This document shows positions 1 through 7,148 of a DNA stretch of 12,298 nt, in pieces. Source of the DNA: Cyclobacteriaceae bacterium (lineage in GTDB: Bacteria > Bacteroidota > Bacteroidia > Cytophagales > Cyclobacteriaceae); NCBI GenBank assembly GCA_030589835.1, contig JAUUZS010000059.1:1-12298 (forward strand), written 5' to 3'. The notes under the pieces were generated by a model. The model was given only the letters and a program-made list of their open reading frames with translations, was not told where the DNA came from and made no database searches. The translations under genes and the position numbers were made by a program. How positions within the stretch are numbered: position 1 is the stretch's first letter; the number at the start of each line of letters is the position of its first letter.

Positions 1-27
1 GCAAAAAGATGAATATTTCAATTCGAT

Positions 28-51
28 GACTTTATGGACAGGCTCTATTTA
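28..51. repeat. Terminus-like repeat matching the 8505-8725 element
   Basis: These 24 bases match the right end of the MITE-like element (8702-8725) at 20 of 24 positions without gaps. They match the reverse complement of its left end (8505-8528) at 20 of 24. The shared pattern is GACwTTATrGAyrGrCTC followed by TAwTTA. In orientation this is a right-hand end, so the body of the element or insertion sequence would lie left of the window. An open frame (2-52) stops at the outer edge of this repeat, as transposase genes often do near their terminal repeat, but 16 residues are too few to identify it. Confidence 0.5.
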
Positions 52-317
52 GCAATCATAAGCTATCTGATGAAATAAATCCAAATTTACAGGTTTAGTT
101 AAATTTATTGGAATGAGGGTAGTGTACAAAAAATGGGAGTTAAAAGCATCAGATTTTCTGGAGTGCTAGTATTCCTGGCCAAGGCCCTGAACCATTGAAT
201 TGCTTAACTTATTGACATTGGACTGCCAGCAAGGGGTTATTTCAATATTTTTGACCTCAGGAATATTTATTTCCTGCAATATGCTGGCTAAATTCGTATT
301 CTTATTTGATAATTTAT

Positions 318-325
318 TATTTTTG
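318..325 (+). promoter_or_regulatory. Putative -7 box for the nfeD-floA pair
   Basis: TATTTTTG fits the Bacteroidota -7 consensus TAnnTTTG and lies 23 bases before the nfeD ATG. The -33 position is weak: the nearest candidate is TTCG around 292-295, with one mismatch and slightly long spacing. The call therefore rests mostly on the -7 match and its place just before the gene. Confidence 0.35.
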
Positions 326-338
326 ATGATCATCAAAA
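321..338. promoter_or_regulatory. Perfect 18-base palindrome before nfeD
   Basis: TTTTGATGATCATCAAAA is an exact palindrome with no spacer. It overlaps the 3' part of the putative -7 box and ends 10 bases before the nfeD ATG. A repressor dimer bound here would cover the promoter and the likely transcription start, so an operator is the simplest reading. No regulator gene is in the window to pair it with. Because it has no loop it is unlikely to act as an RNA hairpin. Confidence 0.4.
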
Positions 339-348
339 AAGCCAATAG

Positions 349-822
349 ATGGATTGGATTACAATTGTTTTGCTTTTGCTAGGAGGTATTTTTTTACTCG
401 TAGTCGAAATTATTTTTGTTCCGGGCACAACGATTTTAGGATTGATTGGAGGAGCACTTATGGTGTTTGGGGTGATTATTGGATATAGCAAATTCGGCCC
501 ACAAATAGGGAGCATAATATTGGCGGTTTCAATTGTTACCGGAGCAATCGTAACCATAATCAGCTTCAGGTCGGGGGTTTGGAAAAAATTTGCTTTAAGT
601 GACACCAATACAAGCAAATTTAATGAAGACATAAAAGTGAAGCACCTGCTTGGGGCGCATGGGATTACACTTTCAGCTTTAAGGCCCTATGGAAAAGCTG
701 AAATCCATAATTCTACCTATGAAGTAAAAAGCTTGGGAAATTATCTCCCGACCGGTGCTAATATAATAGTTATTGATGTAGATAAGGATCATAAAATTTT
801 TGTAGAACAAATAAATAAATAA
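349..822 (+). CDS. NfeD-family membrane protein (short form)
   Basis: This 157-residue protein has three hydrophobic segments (about residues 4-24, 28-46 and 52-72), with the Glu/Pro-containing turn VVEIIFVPG between the first two. A soluble C-terminal OB-fold region follows (about 98-155), recognisable from [18 protein letters not shown] and a closing beta-rich stretch. That is the layout of short NfeD proteins, which lack the N-terminal serine protease domain of long NfeD. Family members sit next to SPFH or flotillin genes and are thought to work with them in membrane microdomains. Here the partner is FloA, starting 4 bases after this stop codon, so the two are almost certainly co-transcribed. 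The ATG at 349 places the first membrane segment right at the N-terminus. The OB-fold probably faces the cytoplasm (inference). Confidence 0.88.
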   Translation: MDWITIVLLLLGGIFLLVVEIIFVPGTTILGLIGGALMVFGVIIGYSKFGPQIGSIILAVSIVTGAIVTIISFRSGVWKKFALSDTNTSKFNEDIKVKHLLGAHGITLSALRPYGKAEIHNSTYEVKSLGNYLPTGANIIVIDVDKDHKIFVEQINK

Positions 823-826
823 TGAT

Positions 827-1819
827 ATGGAACCGACTATGATGTTGATTTTTTTGGCTTTAGGAATAATACTCCTTTTTATATTTTTATACTTTGTACC
901 AGTAAATCTTTGGATTACTGCTGTTTTTTCCAATGTAAAAGTTGGATTACTTGAACTCATTGGCATGCGTATAAGAAAAGTGCCACCAAGTATTATCGTG
1001 AATTCATTGATTACTGCAGTAAAAGCAGGACTTGATTTAACAACCTCTGAACTGGAGACACACTATCTTGCAGGAGGAAATGTACCTACAGTGATTAAAG
1101 CGTTGATCTCGGCAGAAAAGGCCAACATTACACTAGGCTTTAAGCAAGCTACCGCCATCGATTTGGCTGGTAGGGATGTATTGGAGGCGGTTCAGATGTC
1201 CGTAAATCCAAAAGTTATTACAACACCAAAGGTTGCAGCAGTTGCGGCAGATGGCATTCAGTTAATCGCTACGGCAAGAGTAACGGTCAGGGCTAATATT
1301 CAGCAATTAGTCGGGGGAGCCGGCGAAGACACCATTTTAGCCCGGGTAGGTGAGGGGATTGTAACGTCTATCGGCTCTGCAGACTCACATAAAGGAGTAT
1401 TGGAAAATCCGGACAAAATATCAAAACTTGTCCTGGGTCGAGGGCTAGATGCCGGCACAGCTTTTGAAATATTGTCCATTGACATTGCCGATGTTGATGT
1501 AGGAATAAACATCGGAGCAACCTTGCAAACTGATCAGGCTAGCGCTGATTTGAAAGTAGCTGAAGCTAAGGCTGAAGAGCGAAGAGCAATGGCCGTAGCA
1601 GAGGAACAGGAAATGAAAGCCAAATCACAAGAGGCCAGAGCAAAAGTAATTCTGGCAGAAGCAGAGGTGCCAAAGGCCATAGCCGAAGCATTCAGAACTG
1701 GCAATCTTGGATTGATGGATTATTATAAAATGCAAAACATTCAGGCAGATACTTCCATGAGGGATTCAATATCCGGGACACCAACACAAAGTAAAGGCTC
1801 GCCTGATAAGAGTGAATAG
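827..1819 (+). CDS. floA: Flotillin-like protein FloA
   Basis: The 330-residue product matches the length of FloA (YqfA; about 330 in Bacillus). A hydrophobic N-terminal segment (about 4-30) anchors it to the inner face of the membrane. It is followed by conserved stretches [14 protein letters not shown] (39-52) and VPPSIIV, an SPFH-type core to about residue 235, and an Ala/Glu/Lys-rich coiled coil (about 238-290) with the EA repeats typical of flotillins. The tail is polar and disordered-looking. Flotillins scaffold functional membrane microdomains and affect membrane fluidity and assembly of membrane complexes. The gene follows nfeD by 4 bases, the usual pairing for this family, and a strong terminator lies 25 bases after the stop. 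An overlapping ATG at 822-824 is in another frame; the ATG at 827 gives the expected N-terminus. Confidence 0.95.
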   Translation: MEPTMMLIFLALGIILLFIFLYFVPVNLWITAVFSNVKVGLLELIGMRIRKVPPSIIVNSLITAVKAGLDLTTSELETHYLAGGNVPTVIKALISAEKANITLGFKQATAIDLAGRDVLEAVQMSVNPKVITTPKVAAVAADGIQLIATARVTVRANIQQLVGGAGEDTILARVGEGIVTSIGSADSHKGVLENPDKISKLVLGRGLDAGTAFEILSIDIADVDVGINIGATLQTDQASADLKVAEAKAEERRAMAVAEEQEMKAKSQEARAKVILAEAEVPKAIAEAFRTGNLGLMDYYKMQNIQADTSMRDSISGTPTQSKGSPDKSE

Positions 1820-1843
1820 TAAAAAATAAAATTTATTGTATAC

Positions 1844-1872
1844 AAAAAGCCCTGTTAGCAGGGCTTTTTTTT
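1844..1872 (+). terminator. Rho-independent terminator after floA
   Basis: The stem AAAAAGCCCTG (1844-1854) pairs perfectly with CAGGGCTTTTT (1859-1869) around a TTAG loop. An eight-base T run (1865-1872) forms its 3' edge, and another T run follows at 1874-1880. It lies 25 bases past the floA stop and closes the nfeD-floA unit. Confidence 0.92.
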
Positions 1873-2456
1873 ATTTTTTTGTCTGAATTAGCTGAACTCG
1901 ATTACAACTTTTTTCTAATAAAAAAAACAACTATTTGACAACTTAAAATAATTGCAATAATAATGCCGGTGTTAGGGTATTTTAAATTTTTTGTCTAATA
2001 ACAGAAACATAAAATAGTACTATTTAGAAAGAGGGGATATTCTTTTTATAGATAATCAAAATTTTATGAGATTCATGATTATTTAAAAATTAACGATTAA
2101 TTTAATGTTGATAACTCAATAATTGAAAATTTAACTACGTTTAAATATCAAAAATTGATAATCAGGGCAGGAAAAAAATATTGAATTATTATAAAAAAAG
2201 TTTTTTATAGCATTGAAATAATTATATTTGGATAATATTAAAACAGTGAAATCAAAATTTCTATCAGGTATAGGGATTGATAAAAATATTTAGAATTTTT
2301 TTGGTTGTTTGGTTGATGTTGAAAAGGGGGGGCTCTCAAGTTTCCCTTTTTCATTTTAATTCCCTCCTATTATTTTCATTTTTTTTGTTTAAGTTAGATT
2401 TTAAATGATGCGTATTGTTAAACAAGCATTTTTAGCATTCTAAAGAGCAATTTATT
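1873..2456. other. Long AT-rich spacer before the branching enzyme
   Basis: About 580 bases with no plausible gene on either strand; the sequence is strikingly rich in A and T with many stops in all frames. Visible elements are a candidate -7 box at 2223-2230, an interrupted hairpin (AAAAGGG 2322-2328 with CCCTTTT 2344-2350, 15-base loop) and pyrimidine-rich tracts around 2341-2390. The branching-enzyme ATG has only a weak purine stretch (AAAGAG, about 2440-2445) upstream. The length is unusual for this otherwise compact window and could hold regulatory sites that I cannot define. Confidence 0.5.
2223..2230 (+). promoter_or_regulatory. Candidate -7 box for the branching enzyme
   Basis: TATATTTG matches TAnnTTTG exactly. 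A T-run (2201-2206) lies at roughly the right distance for a degenerate -33 box, but no clear TTTG is present. It is 227 bases before the ATG, so the leader would be long and would include the hairpin at 2322-2350. In DNA this AT-rich a chance match is quite possible. Confidence 0.25.
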
Positions 2457-4454
2457 ATGAAAAAGAATAGTATTCCTGAAATTGTGCAGGAAGACCCCTG
2501 GTTAACTCCTTATATCAAGAGCATACAAGACCGTTATGAACAATATAAGAACCTTCTTACAGATATTAATAGGAGTTATAAAAGCTTAAAAAAGTTCTCC
2601 GCATATCGAGAGAGGGGAATTACTTACAGTAAAAAAGATAAAGGGTGGCACTATCGTGAATGGGCACCAGAAGCATATAGCCTTTCTATTATTGGAGATT
2701 TTAACGACTGGAACCGGACTTCCCATCCACTTACCAAAAGTGAAAATGGAATATGGGAGGTCTTTATTCCGGATGACGAATTAAAAGAAGGAGATTTGAT
2801 CAAGATCCATATAGAAGCAAAAAATGGATCTCATGACCGGCTGCCAGCCTATATTTTTCGTGTTGTTCAGGATTTGGAAACCCATGAATTCCGGGGGCAG
2901 GTAATCGATATTCACAAAAAATATCAGTGGACGGATCAAGATTTCAACCTCAAAAGTATTAGTGATACTCCTATTATCTATGAGGCTCATGTAGGGATGG
3001 CTCAGGAGAAAGAAGGTGTTGGGACATTCAATGAGTTTACCGAAAATATGCTCCCTCGGATAAAGGAGCTTGGGTATAACACGATTCAATTGATGGCAAT
3101 TCAGGAACATCCATATTATGGATCATTTGGATACCATGTTTCGAATTTATTTAGCGTCTCCAGTAGATTTGGTACGCCCGAAGAGTTTAAAAATTTGGTT
3201 GATACGGCGCACCGCATGGGCTTGGCAATAATTATCGATCTTGTCCATTCTCATGCTATTAAGAACTTTGCGGAAGGTCTAAATGACTTTGATGGATCAG
3301 GACATCAGTACTTCCATAAAGGAGCAAGAGGCTATCATCATCGATGGGATTCAAAGCTTTTTGATTACGGAAAAAAGGAAGTACAGCAATATTTACTTTC
3401 AAATGTCAGGTTTTGGATTGAGGAGTATCATATCGATGGTTATCGGTTCGACGGGATTACTTCCATGTTGTATCATCATCATGGCGAATCTATGGATTTT
3501 GATCACTATGATAAATATTTCATTGAAGGAGTGGATATTGATGCTTTGCATTATCTCCAATTGGCCAATGACCTTGTTCATCAACTCAAGCCAGGGGCAA
3601 TAACAGTTGCTGAAGACATGAGTGGCATGCCAGGTTTGTGCCGTGCAAATCAAGACGGTGGAGTAGGTTTTGATTTCAGGTTGGGAATGGGTATTCCTGA
3701 CTTTTGGATTAAAATCCTGAAGGAAAAAAGTGACGAAGATTGGGATATCCATCAATTATGGAATGAGATGACAAATCGCAGGCATAAGGAAAAAACTGTT
3801 GCCTATGCCGAATCGCATGATCAGGCTATTGTCGGAGATAAAACGCTCGCCTTTTGGCTAATGGATAAAGACATGTATTATCATATGAAAGTTGGTGAAG
3901 AAAACATCGTTATAGATCGCGGATTAGCCTTGCACAAGCTGATACGGCTTTTTACAGCTACTCTGGGAGGTGAGGCCTATCTCAATTTTATTGGCAATGA
4001 GTTTGGTCATCCGGAATGGATTGATTTTCCCCGCAAAGGTAATGATTGGAGTTATAAGTATGCCCGAAGACAATGGTCACTTGTCGATAATAAAAATTTG
4101 AAATATCATTATCTTAATAAATTTGATCAAAAGATGATTTCAGTGCTTAAAAATCACCAATTGCTTTCATCTTTACCTGCGCGGCAAATACATGTGGACA
4201 GTAACAATAAGATTGTTATTTTCGAGCGAAGAAATCTTATCATGGCATTTAATTTCCATTCCAGCAGATCCATTTCAGATTATAAATTTAATGCTATTGG
4301 AGCGGGTACTTATAAAATCATACTGTCATCAGATGATGCGGAAGTAGGAGGATTTGCAAGAATTGATACTTCCATTGAATACCATACTTTGGAGGCAGAG
4401 CAATTGAGTATTTACTTGCCCAGCAGAACTGCCTTAATTATGAAAAAGGTATAA
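2457..4454 (+). CDS. glgB: 1,4-alpha-glucan branching enzyme (GH13)
   Basis: The enzyme cuts an alpha-1,4 glucan chain and rejoins it by an alpha-1,6 bond, making branches in glycogen in the cytoplasm. The 665-residue protein has an N-terminal helical segment (1-60), a CBM48-like beta domain (about 62-150, with WHYREWAPEA and IIGDFNDW), a GH13 barrel (about 172-560) and a C-terminal all-beta domain. The catalytic regions are intact: DLVHSH (261-266), GYRFDGIT with nucleophile D332, the general acid in AEDMSG (E386), and ESHDQ (452-456) with H454 and D455. The sequence style, including GFDFRLGMGIPDFWIK, resembles the eukaryote-like branching enzymes (GBE1/starch SBE type) more than classical E. 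coli GlgB. No glgA, glgC or glgP lies in the window, so the gene stands alone. The start has no strong Shine-Dalgarno sequence, as is normal in Bacteroidota. Confidence 0.95.
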   Translation: MKKNSIPEIVQEDPWLTPYIKSIQDRYEQYKNLLTDINRSYKSLKKFSAYRERGITYSKKDKGWHYREWAPEAYSLSIIGDFNDWNRTSHPLTKSENGIWEVFIPDDELKEGDLIKIHIEAKNGSHDRLPAYIFRVVQDLETHEFRGQVIDIHKKYQWTDQDFNLKSISDTPIIYEAHVGMAQEKEGVGTFNEFTENMLPRIKELGYNTIQLMAIQEHPYYGSFGYHVSNLFSVSSRFGTPEEFKNLVDTAHRMGLAIIIDLVHSHAIKNFAEGLNDFDGSGHQYFHKGARGYHHRWDSKLFDYGKKEVQQYLLSNVRFWIEEYHIDGYRFDGITSMLYHHHGESMDFDHYDKYFIEGVDIDALHYLQLANDLVHQLKPGAITVAEDMSGMPGLCRANQDGGVGFDFRLGMGIPDFWIKILKEKSDEDWDIHQLWNEMTNRRHKEKTVAYAESHDQAIVGDKTLAFWLMDKDMYYHMKVGEENIVIDRGLALHKLIRLFTATLGGEAYLNFIGNEFGHPEWIDFPRKGNDWSYKYARRQWSLVDNKNLKYHYLNKFDQKMISVLKNHQLLSSLPARQIHVDSNNKIVIFERRNLIMAFNFHSSRSISDYKFNAIGAGTYKIILSSDDAEVGGFARIDTSIEYHTLEAEQLSIYLPSRTALIMKKV

Positions 4455-4770
4455 TTAATCTTTAATAATTAGAAAGAGGTAAAATTACAACATGTTATTT
4501 CATGAAAAAGAATCCTAATATTGCCAGTTGAAGGATATTAAAGATTTATTTTTTATCATTATATAATAATTATTCCGGTATTGAGAATCTTGACAGGTGG
4601 TTTGAATAGTTACTGGATTGCACTAAACCCGATATGTATGAATAATTCATTTTGAAAATAAGAGCAGCCTGCCGACGTTGCAGGCCGGGCATGGCGTAAT
4701 GATCATCTGAAATATCCATCCCCAGTGAAGTAATATTTTCAGAAAAGTTTTTTAATTCAAAGTCATTGTT
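4455..4770. other. Spacer with one GC-rich hairpin
   Basis: No gene is visible in these 316 bases. The notable element is a GC-rich inverted repeat in otherwise AT-rich DNA: GCCTGC (4667-4672), 7-base loop, GCAGGC (4680-4685), followed by GGGC. Its core resembles the CCTGCC/GGCAGG hairpins inside the MITE-like element at 8505-8725 and may be a remnant of related repeat DNA. I see no clear TAnnTTTG promoter for the following gene and no convincing T-tailed terminator for the preceding one. Confidence 0.45.
4667..4685. repeat. GC-rich inverted repeat
   Basis: Six perfect G-C-rich pairs (GCCTGC with GCAGGC) enclose a 7-base loop. There is no T run after it on either strand, so a terminator is unlikely. 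The base composition contrasts with the surrounding DNA and matches the GC-rich hairpins in the 8505-8725 element. Confidence 0.4.
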
Positions 4771-6651
4771 GTGATTTCTAGCGCCTTACATGTATCATTA
4801 CATCCTTCAAGGATTAATCAGATCAAAAAAAAATTCGCATTTGTTGTATTGATTTTTTGTCTGACCAATACTTCATTCGCGCAGCCTATTGAGATCAGAA
4901 CCTACCATGACGAGAATGAGAGTTTGATCAAAGAAATTTATTTTATCGCAGACGCTACTTCCGCAAAGCTGACCGGGCCTTTCAAATCGTACTACATCAA
5001 TGGCACACTAGAAAAACATGGATATTATAAGAATAATCTGCCTGATAGCATTTGGCATTATTACTTTGAGAGTGGACAATTAAAAATGAAGGGAGTATTG
5101 AAAGACGGATCAAACCATGGCGTATGGGAATATTATTATGAAAATGGTAAAATAAATATGGCAGGAATGATTATCGATTCAAAAAGAGAAGGTACGTGGA
5201 GTTATTATTTTGAAAATGGGGATTTAAAATCTCAAGGAGGATATGAAGAGGGTATTAATGCAGGAATCTGGAATTATTTCTATGAAGAAGGAGACCTAAA
5301 AGCGCAGGCTTTTTATATCAATAATAGAGGAAAATATAAAGAGTTTTTTAACAATGGAGAGTTGAAAGCGGAAGGAGTGATTTCGCATGGTAAAAGCGAT
5401 AGTACCTGGGTCTTTTATCATGAAAATGGAGAAATAAAATCAATAGGGGATTATAGCCAGGGCATACGAGATGGAAAGTGGATTTATTATTATGAAAATC
5501 AAATAAAATCTTCTGAAGGGAATTATATCGATGGCAAGGAGGAAGGGAAATGGATTTATTATCATGACAATGGTGAAATTAGTTCAGAGGGAGCATTAAG
5601 CGAAGGAAAAAAGGAGGGGTATTGGAAAATTTTTAGTGATAATGGCGCTTTTACGGCCGAAGGGGTTTTTAAACAAAACAACGGAAAATACTCTGAATTC
5701 TACGATAGTGGAAAATTGAAAGCTGAAGGAGAAATTTTAGATGGCAAAAACCATGGTTTATGGAAATATTATTATGAAAATGGGATCATTGAAGGTGAGT
5801 GCGAATATATAAACGGAAACGGAAAGTACACCGGATTTCACGAGACGGGCAATGTTAAAATGAAAGGTAGTATCCAGGACGGAGTCAACGTTGGAGTTTG
5901 GGAGCTCTTCAAGGAAGACGGCAGTCTGGCGGGCTATTATCGCCCATATTATGAAGACAGTAAACCGATATATAAGTTTGTGGAAAAACCGGACTCCCAA
6001 AAAGAGGACTATACCAAACCAGCATATAGGTATAAAAGTAACAATTCACGTTATTTCGATCCTGTGATCAATGAATACAAAGGTATTATCATTGCCACTA
6101 ATCCACTTGCAACATTCATTGGGCAACTTCCTGTTTCTGTCGAGTATTATTACGAGGAAAGGCTAGGATATGAATTCGTGGCAACTTTACTTAAAAGCCC
6201 GTTTTATCAGACATTGGAGAGTATGGAAATAAACCAGGTTTATGATGTGGGATTTGATTTGGCGTTAAAACAAAAATTTTATAGCCCTGAAGGGAGGTTC
6301 GGAATGTTTTATTTTGGGCATGAATTTCGGGTAACGGCCTTGCGGCACCAGGCCAATGTGATAGATTCGGCATCTTTATCTCATGTGGATTTCAGTATCA
6401 AAGCAAATGAAACAAAGTTTGAATATGCTTTATTTATTGGCGATAGGTGGATGCGGCTTTTTGGAGAAAGATACAGACACAATTCTTTGGGCTTTACTAT
6501 TGATGCGTTTGTAGGGTATGGATTTGGATATCGATTGTATAATAAGACATATCCGAATAATCCTGATTATGACCAGGTTTTCGATAAAGTCGATGAATCA
6601 AAATTCTTTCTTGCCCCAAGGTTTGGCTTGAACTTTGGCTTTGTTTTTTGA
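4771..6651 (+). CDS. YwqK/MORN-repeat protein with C-terminal outer-membrane barrel
   Basis: This 626-residue protein has three parts. A signal peptide ends near residue 37 (basic IKKK, a hydrophobic core at 22-33, SFA before Q38). Fourteen tandem 22-24-residue repeats of the YwqK/MORN-variant type (about 69-398) follow the pattern GxWxYYYENGxLKxxG. The C-terminal region (about 431-626) has alternating, aromatic-rich strands (NPLATFIGQLPVSVEYYYE, GLNFGFVF) and ends in Phe, as outer-membrane beta-barrels do; it resembles DUF3575-like barrels. I infer export to the periplasm and insertion of the C-terminus in the outer membrane; the repeat array may bind a ligand or partner, but no function can be read from the sequence. 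The start is uncertain: GTG at 4771 leaves a long 21-residue n-region before the hydrophobic core, and no in-frame ATG lies before that core. Although similar repeats are often labelled antitoxin, no toxin gene is adjacent. Confidence 0.8.
   Translation: MISSALHVSLHPSRINQIKKKFAFVVLIFCLTNTSFAQPIEIRTYHDENESLIKEIYFIADATSAKLTGPFKSYYINGTLEKHGYYKNNLPDSIWHYYFESGQLKMKGVLKDGSNHGVWEYYYENGKINMAGMIIDSKREGTWSYYFENGDLKSQGGYEEGINAGIWNYFYEEGDLKAQAFYINNRGKYKEFFNNGELKAEGVISHGKSDSTWVFYHENGEIKSIGDYSQGIRDGKWIYYYENQIKSSEGNYIDGKEEGKWIYYHDNGEISSEGALSEGKKEGYWKIFSDNGAFTAEGVFKQNNGKYSEFYDSGKLKAEGEILDGKNHGLWKYYYENGIIEGECEYINGNGKYTGFHETGNVKMKGSIQDGVNVGVWELFKEDGSLAGYYRPYYEDSKPIYKFVEKPDSQKEDYTKPAYRYKSNNSRYFDPVINEYKGIIIATNPLATFIGQLPVSVEYYYEERLGYEFVATLLKSPFYQTLESMEINQVYDVGFDLALKQKFYSPEGRFGMFYFGHEFRVTALRHQANVIDSASLSHVDFSIKANETKFEYALFIGDRWMRLFGERYRHNSLGFTIDAFVGYGFGYRLYNKTYPNNPDYDQVFDKVDESKFFLAPRFGLNFGFVF
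4975..5964 (+). repeat. Fourteen tandem YwqK-type protein repeats
   Basis: The repeats begin at residues 69, 93, 117, 141, 165, 187, 211, 235, 259, 283, 305, 329, 351 and 375. Eleven of the first thirteen-plus units are 24 residues; units 5, 10 and 12 are 22 residues long. Each 22-residue unit is followed by a unit starting GKY instead of GxW (187, 305, 351), which suggests duplication of a two-unit block. At the DNA level the copies have diverged, so this is an old array rather than a recent expansion. Confidence 0.85.
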
Positions 6652-6746
6652 CCAAACTGGACTTTCGGAAACATATAGCTTGATTTTATTATAAATGCAC
6701 GGTTAAGCTATATTAAGATTAATTTTAAATTAGAGCTATTTTAGGC

Positions 6747-6768
6747 AAACATGACCTGCGTCATGTTT
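6747..6768. other. Perfect 9-bp hairpin with CTGC loop
   Basis: AAACATGAC (6747-6755) and GTCATGTTT (6760-6768) pair perfectly around CTGC, followed by one more T and then C. It lies 95 bases after the YwqK-barrel stop. As RNA it could be a weak terminator or 3' stabiliser. As DNA the core TGA-N6-TCA has the spacing of CRP/FNR-family sites, but no promoter or plus-strand gene follows closely, so the RNA reading is preferred. Confidence 0.4.
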
Positions 6769-6841
6769 TCAATTGATGCACTCATCTATATTTGAATTAC
6801 TTTTTAAGCGATACAACAATTATTATTTTTTAAGCTATATA

Positions 6842-6897
6842 AGTCATAAGGTGAGTGGTGTCTTTTGAGAGGTCGTTCACTTTATGGCTATTTTTTT
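6842..6897 (+). terminator. Plus-strand terminator with G-U-rich 18-bp stem
   Basis: Bases 6842-6859 pair with 6872-6889 in 18 consecutive RNA base pairs (12 Watson-Crick and 6 G-U), with a 12-base loop and a seven-base T run at 6891-6897. On the opposite strand the six wobble pairs become A-C mismatches, so the structure is specific to plus-strand RNA. It lies about 190 bases beyond the YwqK-barrel stop and could end that transcript or a separate small RNA starting in between. Confidence 0.75.
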
Positions 6898-7081
6898 GAC
6901 CAAATTCCATCCTCAATTCTTTCAGTTTGTAGTAATAGATAATTTGATTGAAATTTGCTCCGATTGAAATGTTAAAAAGTGAATTTTAACCCGAATCCGT
7001 AATGTTGGTTTTTCCCGCAGCTATGAGATTAATATTTCGGAGTTAAAGTGTACCAAATCACGACAGGCTAATTGGGATATA

Positions 7082-7111
7082 AAAAAACCATCGCCAAGGC
7101 AATGGTTTTTT
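7082..7111. terminator. Bidirectional terminator between convergent genes
   Basis: AAAAAACCAT (7082-7091) pairs with ATGGTTTTTT (7102-7111), extended inside by GCC/GGC after one C-A mismatch. Read on either strand the hairpin ends in a T run. It is 37 bases beyond the thioredoxin stop codon on the minus strand, so it most likely ends that gene, and it can also stop read-through from the left. Confidence 0.85.
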
Positions 7112-7148
7112 AGTACTATAAACTATTAAAACTAATGTGTTTATGCTC

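Larger units (their letters stand above)
1..348. other. Left-edge spacer without a convincing gene
   Basis: No reading frame here looks like a real protein. A frame open from base 2 to a TAG at 50-52 gives only 16 residues and could be the tail of a gene left of the window; its stop falls inside the IS-like terminus described separately. A 60-codon TTG-started frame at 200-382 overlaps the nfeD start and has no recognisable features. A small hairpin is visible at 258-276 (CAGGAA, 7-base loop, TTCCTG). The last 30 bases hold the putative nfeD promoter and a palindrome. Confidence 0.6.
6652..7148. other. Convergent spacer with three hairpins
   Basis: No gene is supported in these 497 bases between the YwqK-barrel gene and the oppositely oriented thioredoxin gene. 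It holds a 9-base-pair palindromic hairpin (6747-6768), a long plus-strand-specific terminator hairpin (6842-6897) and a symmetric terminator (7082-7111), each listed separately. The stretch 6898-7080 shows nothing I can interpret. Confidence 0.6.

Noticed and set aside
200..382. 60-codon plus-strand frame overlapping the nfeD start
   Set aside because: It starts at TTG, has no family resemblance, and its 3' part is an out-of-frame reading of the nfeD promoter and hydrophobic N-terminus.
3283..3755. Open frames of 106 and 118 codons within the branching-enzyme gene
   Set aside because: They overlap the conserved GH13 catalytic region in other frames and resemble no protein.
4771..6651. Calling the YwqK-repeat protein an antitoxin
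   Set aside because: No toxin gene is adjacent, and the signal peptide and C-terminal barrel place it in the envelope.
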